A DNA stretch of 64,000 bases from Cladopsammia gracilis (GCA_022457155.1 JAJGOT010000239.1:150001-214000), one strand, 5' to 3'. Counted from the first letter of the stretch, positions 47,130 through 58,033 are shown. The notes: generated by a model not told the origin, from the letters alone. Translations and numbers: made by a program.

Positions 47130-48760
47130 AACACGTGAGAGCTTTTCTTCTCTTCCACAGAACAAGCAAGAAACTTTTAGAACATAAGCCTGTGCTTGAC
47201 GATAATTACGTTGTCATCGGCGAATGTTAATCGACTTTGCTGTCGAGAGTTAAAGCCAGCAGTACTGACCTTCTCTACAAAGGTATTCACAGCTTTGACA
47301 TTTCGTTTCACTTTGTTTAGACAAGCTTTTAATTACTTTATTTCTAGTTCAATTATTTTGCAGCCTATAAAGCTCAAACGCTTTGACATTTATTTATTTA
47401 CCTTTGTATAGCTTATATTAAGTTTGACATTGCCTTCTAATAATGACCAAAGACTTCAAAAAGCTTTATATCCATAGTTCCTTCGTGAAACGATCAGGGA
47501 AACAGAATAAAGGTAATTGGCAATACTGCCTTGACAGATAGTGATATTAAAAAGATAAGTGGAATACGGATGCACAGGGTCCAATTGAGGAATTAGCGCT
47601 TAATGGGAATCATAGGTAATCAGGGCAAACATTCTGCCAAATAGAGTGTTTGTATATATGGGAATCCAGTGTCAAATCATAATTTCCGTAAAATTTAGAT
47701 TTTCTAATATAATTTAATCCCATCATAATGCAGATACAAGGATAAGTAGATTAACAAGCGTCAAATAAAATCAACCAAACTACTGTAGAATAACAACATT
47801 TAAAAGCATTTGCAAAGTGGTTTTATATACTTGAGTTATAGAGCGCGGACGGAAATGCATGGGCCTTTATCGCGCCCCGCCATTTTGTATAAAAACAAAA
47901 CATTTACCCCCCAAGCCTCGCAGTGAAAAAGTTGAAAACGAGGTTAAGCGGGGGGAAACAAAGCATTTTATTCCCGGGAGTCAACATGGCCACTGCGTGA
48001 TTAAGGCCCATTGTCGAAACGGTACATTAATTACGTAAATTACGTTTTACATGGCGTTTCCAGCAATTTTCGTTTTGTGTTTAGCTTGTCCCATTTCACC
48101 GTGAACATAATTTCTCATGTTAGACGTCAGTACAAACACAATAAAGCTGAAACGTTATTTTTGTTTGTATTGTCTCTATGTTTGCTTCTGTAAAAGTGAT
48201 TTGATTTTTGTTTTTATCCGTTTATCAAGACCGTGATGTTTTAAAGTGTTTATGAAATGAAACTTTATTTTTATAGATCGAAAGTTTCACCTTTTAAGAA
48301 TTCGGAACAGAGGTTTTCAAGTCTTGAGACGATACGAAACGCTTTTTCATGGTCTCAAAGTTTGCTTCAGTGCCGCTAAAAAGTGATTCCAATTATGCGC
48401 GGCCAAAACCAGTGTCATATTACACTGTGACGTGAACAAGACAGAACAAGACAGCTGACAAGAGATCTAACACATGTCATAAATGATGCGACACAATGAA
48501 ATTCTGGGAACAAGGCAAAGAAGGCTTGTCAACATTCTATTTATTTGTAATTACGGATACAAATGTTTTCCTAAAACATTCTCAGAGAACGATTTCTGGC
48601 ATACTATGTTATATAATATTGAGCAATTTTTTCTGAAGACATTCCCAGATCGAAAACCATTTGGTCGTATCGTGTATGTGGCTTCGTCAAACATTTTACC
48701 CGACAACATTTTTTTCAATCAGGTATATACATATTTAGATGTCAGAGTGCGGAGTGCAGT
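47130..48760. other. intergenic space between the two minus-strand genes
   Basis: It lies between the 5' exon of the PDZ gene and the stop codon of the PAN-discoidin gene. It contains the partial repeat copy at 47606-47720 related to 28559. The PDZ promoter should be here but I see no diagnostic motif. TTTATT (minus AATAAA) near 48540 could end the upstream gene's transcript. Confidence 0.5.
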
Positions 48761-48898
48761 TTAGAACACAAATACTTCAATCCTCATGCAAGGCCACGTT
48801 TTGTATGTTACAGGGTAGAATCGAACATATCTGGCTTGCACTAAATCAGCCAGAAAATTCTGAACAATGGTATTTAAATCTCCATTTCCTTGAAAGAT
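48761..48898 (-). CDS. PAN-discoidin gene, last exon: second half of F5/8C domain
   Basis: The 138-bp exon has acceptor TTGCAG (right edge 48898), enters in phase 0 and ends in TAA at 48761-48763. It encodes IFQGNGDLNTIVQNFL, then ARYVRFYPV and MRIEVFVF. FxGNxDxNTxV, then RYVRFxP and a final R-x-E are hallmarks of the discoidin (F5/8 type C) C-terminal half. The final Cys usually seen in ELYGC is replaced by EVFVF at the stop, so the domain-closing disulfide appears to be missing. Confidence 0.88.
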   Translation of the reverse strand: MFQGNGDLNTIVQNFLADLVQARYVRFYPVTYKTWPCMRIEVFVF

Positions 48899-49837
48899 CT
48901 GCAAGTTGAAAGTTAGAAAATGCATCATTACATAACTGCGGATGTCAAGGGAAGAAATTAACGGCAGCATTTGAATCGTTTGTTGTAGTAAGTTGACTGG
49001 CTGCAAATTTATGCCTTGCTAATTTTAAATATCCGAGTCATCAAGTACTCATCGAGTTTCAATCGGCGAGCGTATACTCAGAATGTTTCGTGTGTTCTGA
49101 TATGGGAGCATATCTCGTCTTAGCTTTCGTCTTATCCAACGGACAACTGTACTCGCTGGCCATTGTTACCGTGAAAAAGACGATCAAATTGGTATCCGGG
49201 CTCATTTTTGGAGGCCATCTTAAGGCGCAAGTTCACGTACCTTGACTTATTGTCATTTATTTATTATGAATGTTTATCTTGCGTACATGCCAAGAGATTC
49301 CCTGCGCTTGTTTGGCTATGGTGGACAAATTGGGGTTCTTGTTGTTCTTCGTGTTGGAACACAAGAAACGGTCTGACTAGATACTGCTCGCCAAATGGGC
49401 ATAATAATACTATATTTTGTTGCTTTCCAAGCAGTACAGGGATAGTCGTTGGAAATTTTGAATTAATCACCCAAGGGAGATAAATCTGTGCGCGGTTCCA
49501 GCTAAATTTGACCCCTAAAAGATACCATTTAAAAAACGGAGAATCAAGAAAAAGAGTTCTTCGCATGCTATCCTAAATAATACCTTGATGGCTGAAATAT
49601 CGGCGTTCCTTCCTGAACAAACGAAGTGGTACCAAAATCCGTAAATTGCACCCCTATAAAACGAGACGACGAGCATGACCGTACCTCTCATATGGGAATC
49701 CCCCAACCCCACTCCCTCCGTCACATGGAAGTCCCCCCTCAGAGGAGACAACGTAGCTTGGTCGCTCAGCATTAGTCCTCAGAGGCTTCAGACGGTGGAC
49801 TCGATCTGTTACGTTATCACACATAGAGCCCCATGTG

Positions 49838-50124
49838 TAAACTGGTTTGATAAAAGCATAAGAGCCCAGTGTTTTTGCGTATGATTGCGATTGCTTGTGC
49901 TTGTGATCTCGATTTACACGTGCGACGCAACGACACATGCAGGCATAAGATGAAGCACAAGAAAATGTGTCTGTCCACCATGTTGGATTCAAATTTGGTG
50001 GCAGTCGCGTGCCAAAGTTTGATGCATCTGCACCTGCGTATGTCAACTTATGCTTATGCTTATCTCACTTGTAAACGTCCTTGTGCTTATGCTTATGTTT
50101 GTGTCGTACTGATAAACCAGGCTT
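49838..50124. mobile_element. MITE-like element in the discoidin intron
   Basis: The left end (ACTGGTTTGATAAAAGCATAAG) and the right end (CTTATGCTTATG...GATAAACCAGGC) are inverted. Inner (AAGCATA)-type repeats lie on both sides. About 287 bp, non-coding; the open frames across it are by-products. Confidence 0.5.
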
Positions 50125-50258
50125 AACGAATATATATTGTAGATTAAAATTATTTTAGGTTAAAATTATTTCAAACTAAGTTAATTTTTAGTTTCGTTTG
50201 TCTGAGATTATGTTAATAAATTTTGACCTACAACATATATTTTGCTTATTTCCTATAC

Positions 50259-50563
50259 CTTTTCCATGTTTTCTTCCTTATACGCGTTCCATTTGACACC
50301 ATCGACGGAAAAGGAGAGCCTGTAGCTCGATGTAAATGATCCGTTTGGCTTTCCCTGTGTTGCTACTGCGTGTATAACTCGAACGGTTCCCATATCGACT
50401 TGAAGAAAGTCGTTTGTGTTTGTTGTGGTCGATGCACACCATCCTTGGCTTCCATAAAGTCGGCCTTTGTAAGGATAGTACTGTAGAAAAACTGAACTCG
50501 AACTCATTTTGTCATCAGTTATTTTGCTTGCATCTGCAACCCCTACTGCTACCGGCGTACAGG
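50259..50563 (-). CDS. PAN-discoidin gene, exon with first half of F5/8C domain
   Basis: A 305-bp exon with acceptor TTCATGTAG (right edge 50563) and donor AAAAG|GTATAG (left edge 50259), phase 1 in and 0 out. It encodes CTPVAVGVAD, then ITDDKMSSSS, GRLYGSQGWCAST, DFLQVDMG, VATQGKPNGS and YRLSFSVDGVKW: the discoidin layout (C-x-PVxxG, IxDxxxxxS, W, LQVDLG, TQG, SxDGxxW). An ATG at 50594 would give an alternative signal-peptide-like start, but the phase match with 55350-55499 and the position of the first domain Cys favour splicing. Confidence 0.88.
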
Positions 50564-50913
50564 CTACATGAAGTAAAAGTACATGAAAAAACATTTAGGA
50601 CCTGTATACATGGAGGGATGGTGACCCGCCTAGAATGGCCACCCGGCAGATAAGGTTACCCGCCTACCTGGGTCATCCTGTGTGCTGTAAAAAAGTGCCA
50701 CTTAATGATAATATATGATAGTTCGCTTTTGTTTACACAATTTATCCTTATTTAAGCGCAAGCGTCCGGTATCCTTGGATCCTTTTCACAAGTGGCATCT
50801 TCGTTGGATATCCAACAAGCTTCATTATAATATATACTATATAATGATATTTTGTGGTAAGTTGTCGCCACTTAGACAGAGAGTGCTCGATACATATAGT
50901 AGAGCAGGAATAT

Positions 50914-51012
50914 ATTTTTCGCACGATGCGATGTTACAAAACAGTAACTTGAGTTTCACCCTCGGTGGCGTGAAACTCGAGTTAATGTTTTGTAACATCA
51001 CTTCGTGTGAAA
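50914..51012. repeat. imperfect hairpin beside an (AT)n array
   Basis: GATGTTACAAAACAGTAACTTG with GAGTTTCAC pairs with GTGAAACTCGAGTTAA and TGTTTTGTAACATC around CCTCGGTGGC. Arms of about 40 bp. It abuts the (AT)n tract at 51018. Confidence 0.75.
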
Positions 51013-51015
51013 ATG

Positions 51016-51017
<2 letters not shown>

Positions 51018-51072
<55 letters not shown>
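51018..51072. repeat. (AT)n microsatellite
   Basis: About 27 AT units. A further cluster of (AAC)n(AAT)n follows at 51211-51247. Confidence 0.95.
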
Positions 51073-51073
<1 letters not shown>

Positions 51074-51315
51074 GGATGTCAATACGGTAGCAACAATATA
51101 ATAGTTCTGTTTGTTTGTACATCATCAATTTCCTTGCTGTGACGTTTCATTTTTCATTTTTCATTTTATTTATTTTGCCATTAACCACATTAAAAAATAT
51201 ATGTATATATAACAACAACAACAATAATAATAATAATAATAATAATAGTCTTATCGTCATCCCTAAATATAGCGAGAACTTTAAAGGTTGTGATGTGAAG
51301 ATCAGCGACCAAAGC

Positions 51316-52583
51316 CCGACTGTCGGCCAGGAAAAATGAGACATTAGGGATTTTTATATGCTTAGCTTATAGTTTTTTTTTTTATACGAAGAACGAGAGA
51401 TATTAGAGACATTTATATGCTTAGATTATAGTTTTTAGATTTGTAGATATAAGGTTTCAGTATTTTATTTATTTATTTTATTTTTTTTTAACCCTTTGAG
51501 GACGGTCCCGGCCAAAATCGTTCTTAATGGAACGATAAGACTCCACTGCTTTAAAAAATTGCAACTTTCTCAATCGCGCGAACATTGCAGTTGTGTGCAT
51601 TGACTAGAAAGTCCTTCAAAATGAGACACCCAATAAACACAAAAAAGTCAGCGATTTTCGCAGAATATCAGCGTTTGAATTCGGAGAAGAACAAAAATGT
51701 CCGTTTTTAACGTCATAGAAAAACAACAAAAATCACGTTTTTGCCATCAGCTGTTTTTATTGAAATCATCGTTGCAAACCCAAAAGTCAACATTCACAGC
51801 AAACTTCAGTCCTAGTCCTACCTTAGAAGTGATTTTTTTATGCTCTTATTCGTTGCCAGGCCGAGCTGCAGCCTCTCGTTCTTGTGCATCCTGGCCTTGC
51901 CTCGATTTTCAACATCACGACCGCACTGCATGCTGGGAAATATCGAGAATTTTTGACAGGGTTCGTTCCGTCCCCCACATATTTCATATTTATACTAAGT
52001 CCACAGCCACTCCGACCTACCACCGAAATTTCACGCTTGTTGTGTTCTTCAGTGGTCGCAACTTCCAAAATATGCCGTGGTAGGTCGAGAAATTCATCCA
52101 GAGTCGAGTCCCAAAGCTGCTTCGTTTTGTGGCGGCCATTTTTCCAGTTCAACGAACAACGAGCCAAATTTTTAGACGAAGTACAACACCTAACTCGCTT
52201 CATTGAGAAAGTGGACTCTTAGCTACCTTCACGCTTAATGATGCTCATCAGGCAGCTACTAAAGATGAAAAATGGCTGTAAACTTACCAAAAATCGCATA
52301 CAAACCATATTTGATCTGTTCGTATCGCTTAACGAAGCAAAAACACTACGTCAGAATGACGTTTCTTGTAAACGCGAGCCTTCAGTGTTTTAGAACAGCA
52401 GCACTTTCCATGGTAACCCCAAATATGGAGTCACGAAATCCTATGGCTCGTTTATATGCAGAAAATCAGTCAAAAACGTAAAAAGTCACCGTCGTCAATG
52501 GGTTAAGTTTCGCTCTTGCGCACAGGTTACGCTTTGTGCCCTGTGTTGCTTTATAACACTGTGCATACAGATAGTTTTACTGC

Positions 52584-52624
<41 letters not shown>

Positions 52625-52952
52625 AATACACTAGAAATTTATAATAACTTAAAAGACGATAGACTACAAAATGTTTAATGTGCTAGTGACAAGGAAGCCT
52701 ATATAGAAGCCGTGGGCTTATGCACTATAGGCTTCCTTACAATATAGAATACATCATACGAATTATGAGGACAGCATGAAATATAAAATGTATTATTTTA
52801 AAAAGAAAAGAAAAGAAAAGAAAAGAAAAGCAAAGAAGAAGTATGTAGCTGTTTAATTTTTCTGTTTAATTATTTTGTCGTTGGCTATATAGGCTATTTA
52901 GATTCTTCAATAGGTTCTTATTATCTAAAGAGAAAAAAAGGGGTGGCTGCTG
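51316..52952. repeat. second tandem duplication, copy 1 (filled)
   Basis: The unit begins CCGACTGTCGGCCAGG and ends GGGGTGGCTGCTG. It equals copy 2 (52953-53674), plus a 1-kb TTAA-bounded insertion. It includes a direct repeat (ATATGCTTAGATTATAG), an (AAT)n run at about 52587-52623 and an AAAAG pentamer run at about 52803-52830. Confidence 0.9.
51488..52506. mobile_element. piggyBac-type element with TTAA duplication
   Basis: TTAA at 51488-51491 and 52503-52506 flanks a 1011-bp insert with ends CCCTTTGAGGACGGTC and, inverted, CCCATTGACGACGGTGAC. Copy 2 of the tandem unit has a single TTAA at the same place (about 53228-53231), so both filled and empty sites are present. CCC termini and TTAA targets are piggyBac features. 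Two overlapping open frames (51838-52203 minus, 51884-52222 plus) show no domain I can recognise; the element is probably non-autonomous. Confidence 0.85.
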
Positions 52953-53307
52953 CCGACTGTCGGCCAGGAAAAATGAGAGACATTAGGGATTTTTATATGC
53001 TTAGCTTATAGTTTTTTTTTATACGAAGAACGAGAGATATTAGAGACATTTATATGCTTAGATTATAGTTTTTAGATTTGTATATATAAGTTTTTTTTTC
53101 TATTTATTTAGTAAGTTATTTACACGTAGAATGAGAGATATTAGAGACATTTATATGCTTAGATTATAGCTTTTAGATTTGTAGATATAAGGTTTCAGTA
53201 ATTTATTTATTTATTTATTTTTTTTTTTAAGTTTCGCTCTTGCGCACAGGTTACGCTTTGTGCCCTGTGTTGCTTTATAACACTGTGCGTACAGATAGTT
53301 TTACTGC

Positions 53308-53351
<44 letters not shown>

Positions 53352-53674
53352 AATACACTAGAAATTTATAATAACTTAAAAGACGATAGACTACAAAATG
53401 TTTAATGTGCTAGTGACAAGGAAGCCTATATAGAAGCCGTGGGCTTATGCACTATAGGCTTCCTTACAATATAGAATACATCATACGAATTATGAGGACA
53501 GCATGAAATATAAAATGTATTATTTTAAAAAGAAAAGAAAAGAAAAGAAAAGCAAAGAAGAAGTATGTAGCTGTTTAATTTTTCTGTTTAATTATTTTGT
53601 CGTTGGCTATATAGGCTATTCAGATTCTTCAATAGGTTCTTATTATCTAAAGAGAAAAAAAGGGGTGGCTGCTG
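52953..53674. repeat. second tandem duplication, copy 2 (empty)
   Basis: The unit is 722 bp and nearly identical to copy 1 outside its insertion, with different lengths of the (AAT)n and AAAAG runs. It carries an extra internal repeat of the ATATGCTTAGATTATAG motif (53045-53190). Confidence 0.9.
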
Positions 53675-53949
53675 GTCAAACTAATGTCTAACGAAACATA
53701 CAGTTTTGTCATACCTATCAATCCCAACTGGCAGGAAACTGCCTTCATGATCAGGTCAATATCTAACAGCAAGCAACAAAAGATATAAAGAAAGAAAGAA
53801 ATAGATAATAAAATAGTTAAAACCGATAAAACACAAACATGCATAACATGCAACAATAGTTATTTTTCTCGTTCACACGACATACTCCGTGTAAGTGTTA
53901 AATTGCCGGATTTTAGAAGTATTAATTTCCCTTACACCATAATGAGGGC

Positions 53950-54963
53950 CTAACATAGGGTTGGCGGGATGCGGGATAAGCCTTTTTTCGCTGCCGGGAT
54001 GCGGGATGAAAGAACATTTGAAGGCGGGATGCGGGATGGTTAGACGTGGGCGGGAAGCGGGAAGTTCGTAATTTTCATGGTGGGACGCGGGAATTCTTGA
54101 TTTTCCGAGAGGGAAACGAGATGGATGACTACAATGCAATCGGATATTTCACCCTTCTGTGAAGGAAGACTATAGTCTGGATGTTTACTTAGGTCACTTT
54201 TTTAAACCGCTTTTTCTATCCTGTCTATCCTTTGAAATCATTTCAGAAGTCCTGATCTTTATCAATCCAACGAGTGCTAAATAAGCACCACAGTGTCACG
54301 GTGTCGCAATTTTGTCTGAAGGAACCCATTAAAATGCTAAAACAGGAAGTATAGTTTTGCTCTAAAGAGTGCCTTTTTTAAAAAAATATCATGGGTGGTT
54401 CTTTGTACATTTGTCGTAGCAGTGGTTGGTTCTGTATTATGTGTCATTTTGACATTGAAATTTGTTTGAAATTTGGCACTAATGGATGGTATTGTGTCAC
54501 AAAGGGCAAAATTTCTTTTTGTGTTTCTTTTTGTTGTTGTTTTGCGCATTTGACTTTCTTCGAATTTTATTTTTCATAGAGGTTTCTCTATCAGATTTCG
54601 TGGGTAACCACTATGTAGTAGGCGTGTTTTGAAATTTGAAATTTTGAAGTTTGGTGTGACGGGGGGCCTTCGTCATGGTCCACGCGCTGTTCTCCGACAA
54701 AGAAAACTGTTAATTGGCTCCTTAACACTTACTCAAAAGAGAATAAATTTACTAAACTAAAGTGACTGCTGCCGGTTTACCGTAAACAAAGAGCGAGGTT
54801 GTATAGCCGCGGAAATCGCGCCTCGTCCGTAAAAAAACTGCGACTTGTCATGCAAAAAAAAAATATTTTGGAAGCGGGATCGGGATGACATGTCCGAAGC
54901 AAGCGGGATGGCGGGATGAAAGGAAAAACAGTGGCGGGAAGCGGGATTGAGAAACCCTATTTT
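53950..54963. mobile_element. DNA element with GCGGGAT-rich ends
   Basis: ATAGGGTT (about 53955) and AACCCTAT (about 54954) form the outer inverted pair. Both ends carry multiple GCGGGATGCGGGAT-type motifs in the same orientation (53964-54105 and 54873-54946). The interior has no recognised transposase. The boundaries are approximate. Confidence 0.55.
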
Positions 54964-55349
54964 AGACCCTCCATAATTAGTGACCACGTTGACTTTGAAG
55001 GGTTATAACTTTAAATTACAGCATTTAGACAACACCCGCCAAATTTCGTGAACTCTCAAAAATTTATCTGGGAAAATTTAATAGGACAGAGTTTTGTTCA
55101 TCTCATGTGACATTTCCATGCTAACCATCTTTTGACACTCATGATTGCCCTAATTACAAATTTTCGGATTAATGTATCGTTTAATTTTAGCCCAAATACG
55201 AATGAGAACTATGTGTCCTTTAAGTCTATAGATATTGGCAATACAGCAAGATGCTTTGTAAAACACATTAAATTATTTTACAATTGTATTGTTAATTACA
55301 GTATTCTTATGCTAAATTTCAGTACCTTTTTATCAAAGTATAAGCGTAC

Positions 55350-55499
55350 CTTGCGTCTCCATGTTACAGTAAACGGGAATAACTTTTCCGGGTTTTATAG
55401 AATCCAACCAGTACTTGCCATTGACCGCTTGTTCGTTTTCACTTGCTTTGATTTCCTTACATGACTTAGCTGGCAGCTCTGGAATGGAACCGAGGGGGA
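55350..55499 (-). CDS. PAN-discoidin gene, exon with fibrinogen-like module
   Basis: A 150-bp exon, phase 1 at both ends, with acceptor TTTTTTCCTCAG (right edge 55499) and donor GCAAG|GTACGC (left edge 55350). It encodes PLGSIPELPAKSCKEIKASE, then GKYWLDSIKPG and VYCNMETQ. SCKEI...G.YW.D...VYCxMET is the opening of fibrinogen-related and fibrillar-collagen C-terminal domains. Here it is not followed by the rest of that fold; the next exon in phase starts a discoidin domain. The symmetric 1-1 phase makes this an insertable module. Confidence 0.87.
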
Positions 55500-55839
55500 C
55501 TGAGGAAAAAAAAGAAGACGACGACAACGACGAAACTATAATTTACTTTAGCGGTGGTAATTAACCTCGTTTGCATTGGCAGTTGCACTATGTTATTGTT
55601 TATTAATACATTTTACAGAATGAGGACTCGGGGTATATATCATATGTATCTCTCTCTGTTGTCACTTTTGTTTAAATTTTGTAACGGCTTCGGTCTAGAT
55701 CATATTACTGATGTATAAAACCTCTTTTATGCTACAGTGTATATAGAATTTAACTGATGAGTAGACCGACGCAACATCGGTCCACGAAACAGAACTGTAT
55801 TAAAGTCTATATGAAACAACTGTGAGTAATCATACATTG

Positions 55840-55902
<63 letters not shown>

Positions 55903-55971
55903 CATGTATACAATGTGCCCTCCCGGTTGTTACCATAATGGCTTTATGGCAACTCCTGAACTTGGGCACAG

Positions 55972-56042
<71 letters not shown>
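55840..56042. repeat. two (AT)n arrays
   Basis: (AT)n at about 55841-55898 and 55976-56042, with a 78-bp spacer including CCCTCCCGG. The second ends directly at the left border of the Penelope-like composite. Confidence 0.95.
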
Positions 56043-56047
<5 letters not shown>

Positions 56048-56084
56048 GACAGTCTGATCAACTGATTCGACTTGGCATTTTATT

Positions 56085-56135
56085 ACTAACTAGTTTCGTA
56101 CCGCACAACTTGTACGGCACTCATCAGATAAAATT
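56085..56135 (-). ncRNA. hammerhead ribozyme-like motif (Penelope-associated)
   Basis: On the minus strand CTGATGA (56121-56127), a long stem-loop (GTGCCGTACAAGTTG then TGCGGTAC) and GAAAC (56093-56097) follow in order: the conserved hammerhead core with all core bases intact. It lies about 150 bp downstream of the minus-strand GIY-YIG frame, in the place expected for the terminal repeat of a Penelope-like element. Stems I and III need folding analysis. Confidence 0.65.
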
Positions 56136-56280
56136 GCCGAATACAAAGATTACAACGTTACACGGATGAGAAGGAAAGTATAAAATTACAACGGTTTTTT
56201 CGGAAGAATGGAACATTTAAAATCTGCGTGACAATAGAAATTGAAAAAGTAACGAGTATGCGTGATGATATAAGTTATGA

Positions 56281-56683
56281 AATCAACAGTTGCTATTACG
56301 TGACAGGCTTGAAATTTTTTAGCAGGAACTTGTTTGCGTGTCTACAGGAAGTTATCAGTTCATTTCGCTTATTGAGCGAAGCCAGATCAGGTCTGCAGAT
56401 TATAAAATACTTCTCCCATAGGCACAAGTTACAGCGGTTCGAAGCGGGGTTGTATGGAGCAGCTTGCTTTAGAATCGTCCAAGATATTTTAAAATTTGTT
56501 TTGGCGTCTTTCAACTGCCAAATGTGTTTGCTTAACTCAGTGTTGAGTCTCTTTGGCGGGTTTTTAAAAGAAGCTTTGTGGTTAGTAAATCTAGTCTTAA
56601 AAGAGTTCTCAGTAAGGCCTACGTAGGTCTGGTCAGGCCTGTTGTCCTCCGTTGCTACTGTTGCTTGGTAGACCACGGATTCA
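56281..56683 (-). pseudogene. Penelope-like GIY-YIG endonuclease fragment, minus
   Basis: The frame reads VVYQATV, then [39 protein letters not shown] and SLNKRNEL...[12 protein letters not shown]-like (VVY), YVG, the catalytic R (KTR) and the following H are the GIY-YIG nuclease motifs of Penelope-like retroelements. Everything upstream (RT) is missing; the frame stops at about 56683, where the opposite-strand fragment begins. The two fragments are only about half identical at protein level, so they belong to different families. Confidence 0.85.
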
Positions 56684-57424
56684 AGACGCATTAAATGCAA
56701 GCGGATATCGATTTGACCTCACTTTCAAAGAAACGCCACAAAAACGTAAAAGAAAACGGCAAAGAAACATTACGTGGTACAACCCACCTTACAACAAAAA
56801 CGTTGAAACAAATGTAGGAAAATGCTTTCTCAACCTTGTCGATCAACACTTTCCCAAAACAAATCCGCTGCATAAAATCTTCAATCGAAACACGTTGAAA
56901 CTAAGCTACAGCTGCATGAGTAATGTCAAGACCATCATTACCAACCACAACAAAGCAGTAATACGCAAATCAAAGCCAATTGAAATCCAAAAGTCAAATT
57001 GCAAGTGCCGCAACAAATCCACGTGTCCCATGAATGGCAATTGCGAGGACACAAGTATCATATATCAAGCAGTGGTATCTACATCAAACACAAATGAAAC
57101 ATATATCGGACTGTGTGACACTACATTTAAAGTTAGATATAACAATCATATATGCTCATTCAAACACGATAGATATAGACACGTAACCGAACTCAGTAAA
57201 TATATATGGAGCCTTAAAGATCAAAACATCAAGTACAACATCACATGGAGAAAAGTAAAACAAACCATCGCATATACAAATGTAAGCAAAAAGTGCAGTT
57301 TATGCTTATGGGAAAATTTTTTTATCATCTGCAAACCCAATATGGCTTCGCTAAATAAGAGGAGCGAATTGATGTCAAAATGTAGACACGCGAACAAATT
57401 TCTACTCAACACCTCCATAACCTG
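56684..57424 (+). pseudogene. Penelope-like linker and GIY-YIG endonuclease fragment, plus
   Basis: An open frame of about 245 residues up to TGA at 57423. In order: a basic stretch ([17 protein letters not shown]), [16 protein letters not shown] and KLSYSCMSN (the conserved region between RT and nuclease), a Cys cluster ([15 protein letters not shown]), then [46 protein letters not shown] and SLNKRSEL...CRHANKFLL. The GIY-YIG catalytic motifs look intact. The RT is absent (5' truncation). The start codon reported by an ORF caller is arbitrary. Confidence 0.87.
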
Positions 57425-57506
57425 AATGTTTATATTGTAATATACGCACTTAAACCTTGCGCTTATACGTATTTAGTTACACAAACGATCTATTGTTCTG
57501 TAAGTG

Positions 57507-57814
57507 AAGCAAAAAACGGCAAACTGATCCTTACGGCAGGAAAACAGAAGCAGAAGCAGAAGCAAATAAAATAAAATAAAAGTGGAATATAATAGTGCCC
57601 AATATTTCGCTTTGCAAAACAAAGCTTCTTCAGGGGCTAGCACTATGGTTTTACAGTTGTAATCATTCATAGTGCTAGCCCCTGAAGAAGCTTTGTTTTG
57701 CAAAGCGAAATATTGGGCACTATTATATTCCACTTTTATTTTATTTTATTTGCTTCTGCTTCTGCTTCTGTTTTCCTGCCGTAAGGATCAGTTTGCCGTT
57801 TTTTGCTTCACTTC
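57507..57814. repeat. 308-bp near-perfect palindrome with hammerhead-like core in each arm
   Basis: Arms of about 145 bp (57507-57650 and 57671-57814) are reverse complements; examples are GTGAAGCAAAAAACGGCAAA and GCTTCTTCAGGGGCTAGCAC. Each arm carries CTGAAGA, a GCTTTG/CAAAGC stem and GAAAT (plus 57682-57711; minus 57633-57604). The short sequence ATTGTTCTGTA flanks both sides (57491, 57896). It interrupts the 3' region of the plus-strand Penelope copy. Confidence 0.85.
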
Positions 57815-57953
57815 AAGTATTAATACTGATCTAGGTCTGGAAACCAGATCCGGCCATTCTCATCGGTTTGTTGCAGTGATCGTGCAAAATAATTATTGTT
57901 CTGTATCCCGTTGAATTTCTATTTTTGTATTTTTTTGAATTTTTGGCAGTTGC

Positions 57954-57990
57954 CTGATGATCGTGTTGCTTGCAACACGTGAAACTCCGA
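57954..57990 (+). ncRNA. hammerhead ribozyme-like motif (Penelope-associated)
   Basis: CTGATGA (57954-57960), stem CGTGTTG, loop CTTG, stem CAACACG, then GAAAC (57981-57985). All core positions match the hammerhead consensus. It is about 530 bp downstream of the plus-strand GIY-YIG stop and 45 bp before an (AT)n array, mirroring the minus-strand motif at 56085. Confidence 0.65.
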
Positions 57991-58032
57991 GTAGCAGATA
58001 AAATGTTTTTACAATCTTAACTACTTCGTATG

Positions 58033-58033
<1 letters not shown>

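Noticed and set aside
50564..50594. ATG-started signal peptide immediately before the discoidin exon
   Set aside because: A splice acceptor (TTCATGTAG) with matching phase precedes the first domain Cys, and a PAN exon with its own signal peptide lies upstream. Kept as an alternative only.
50914..51012. Hairpin with GTGAAACTC as a hammerhead ribozyme
   Set aside because: No CUGANGA element is present on either strand at the required position.
50837..51101. Tyr-Ile repeat proteins (also at 55727-55969, 58021-58518 and 60821-61147)
   Set aside because: These are translations of (AT)n microsatellites.
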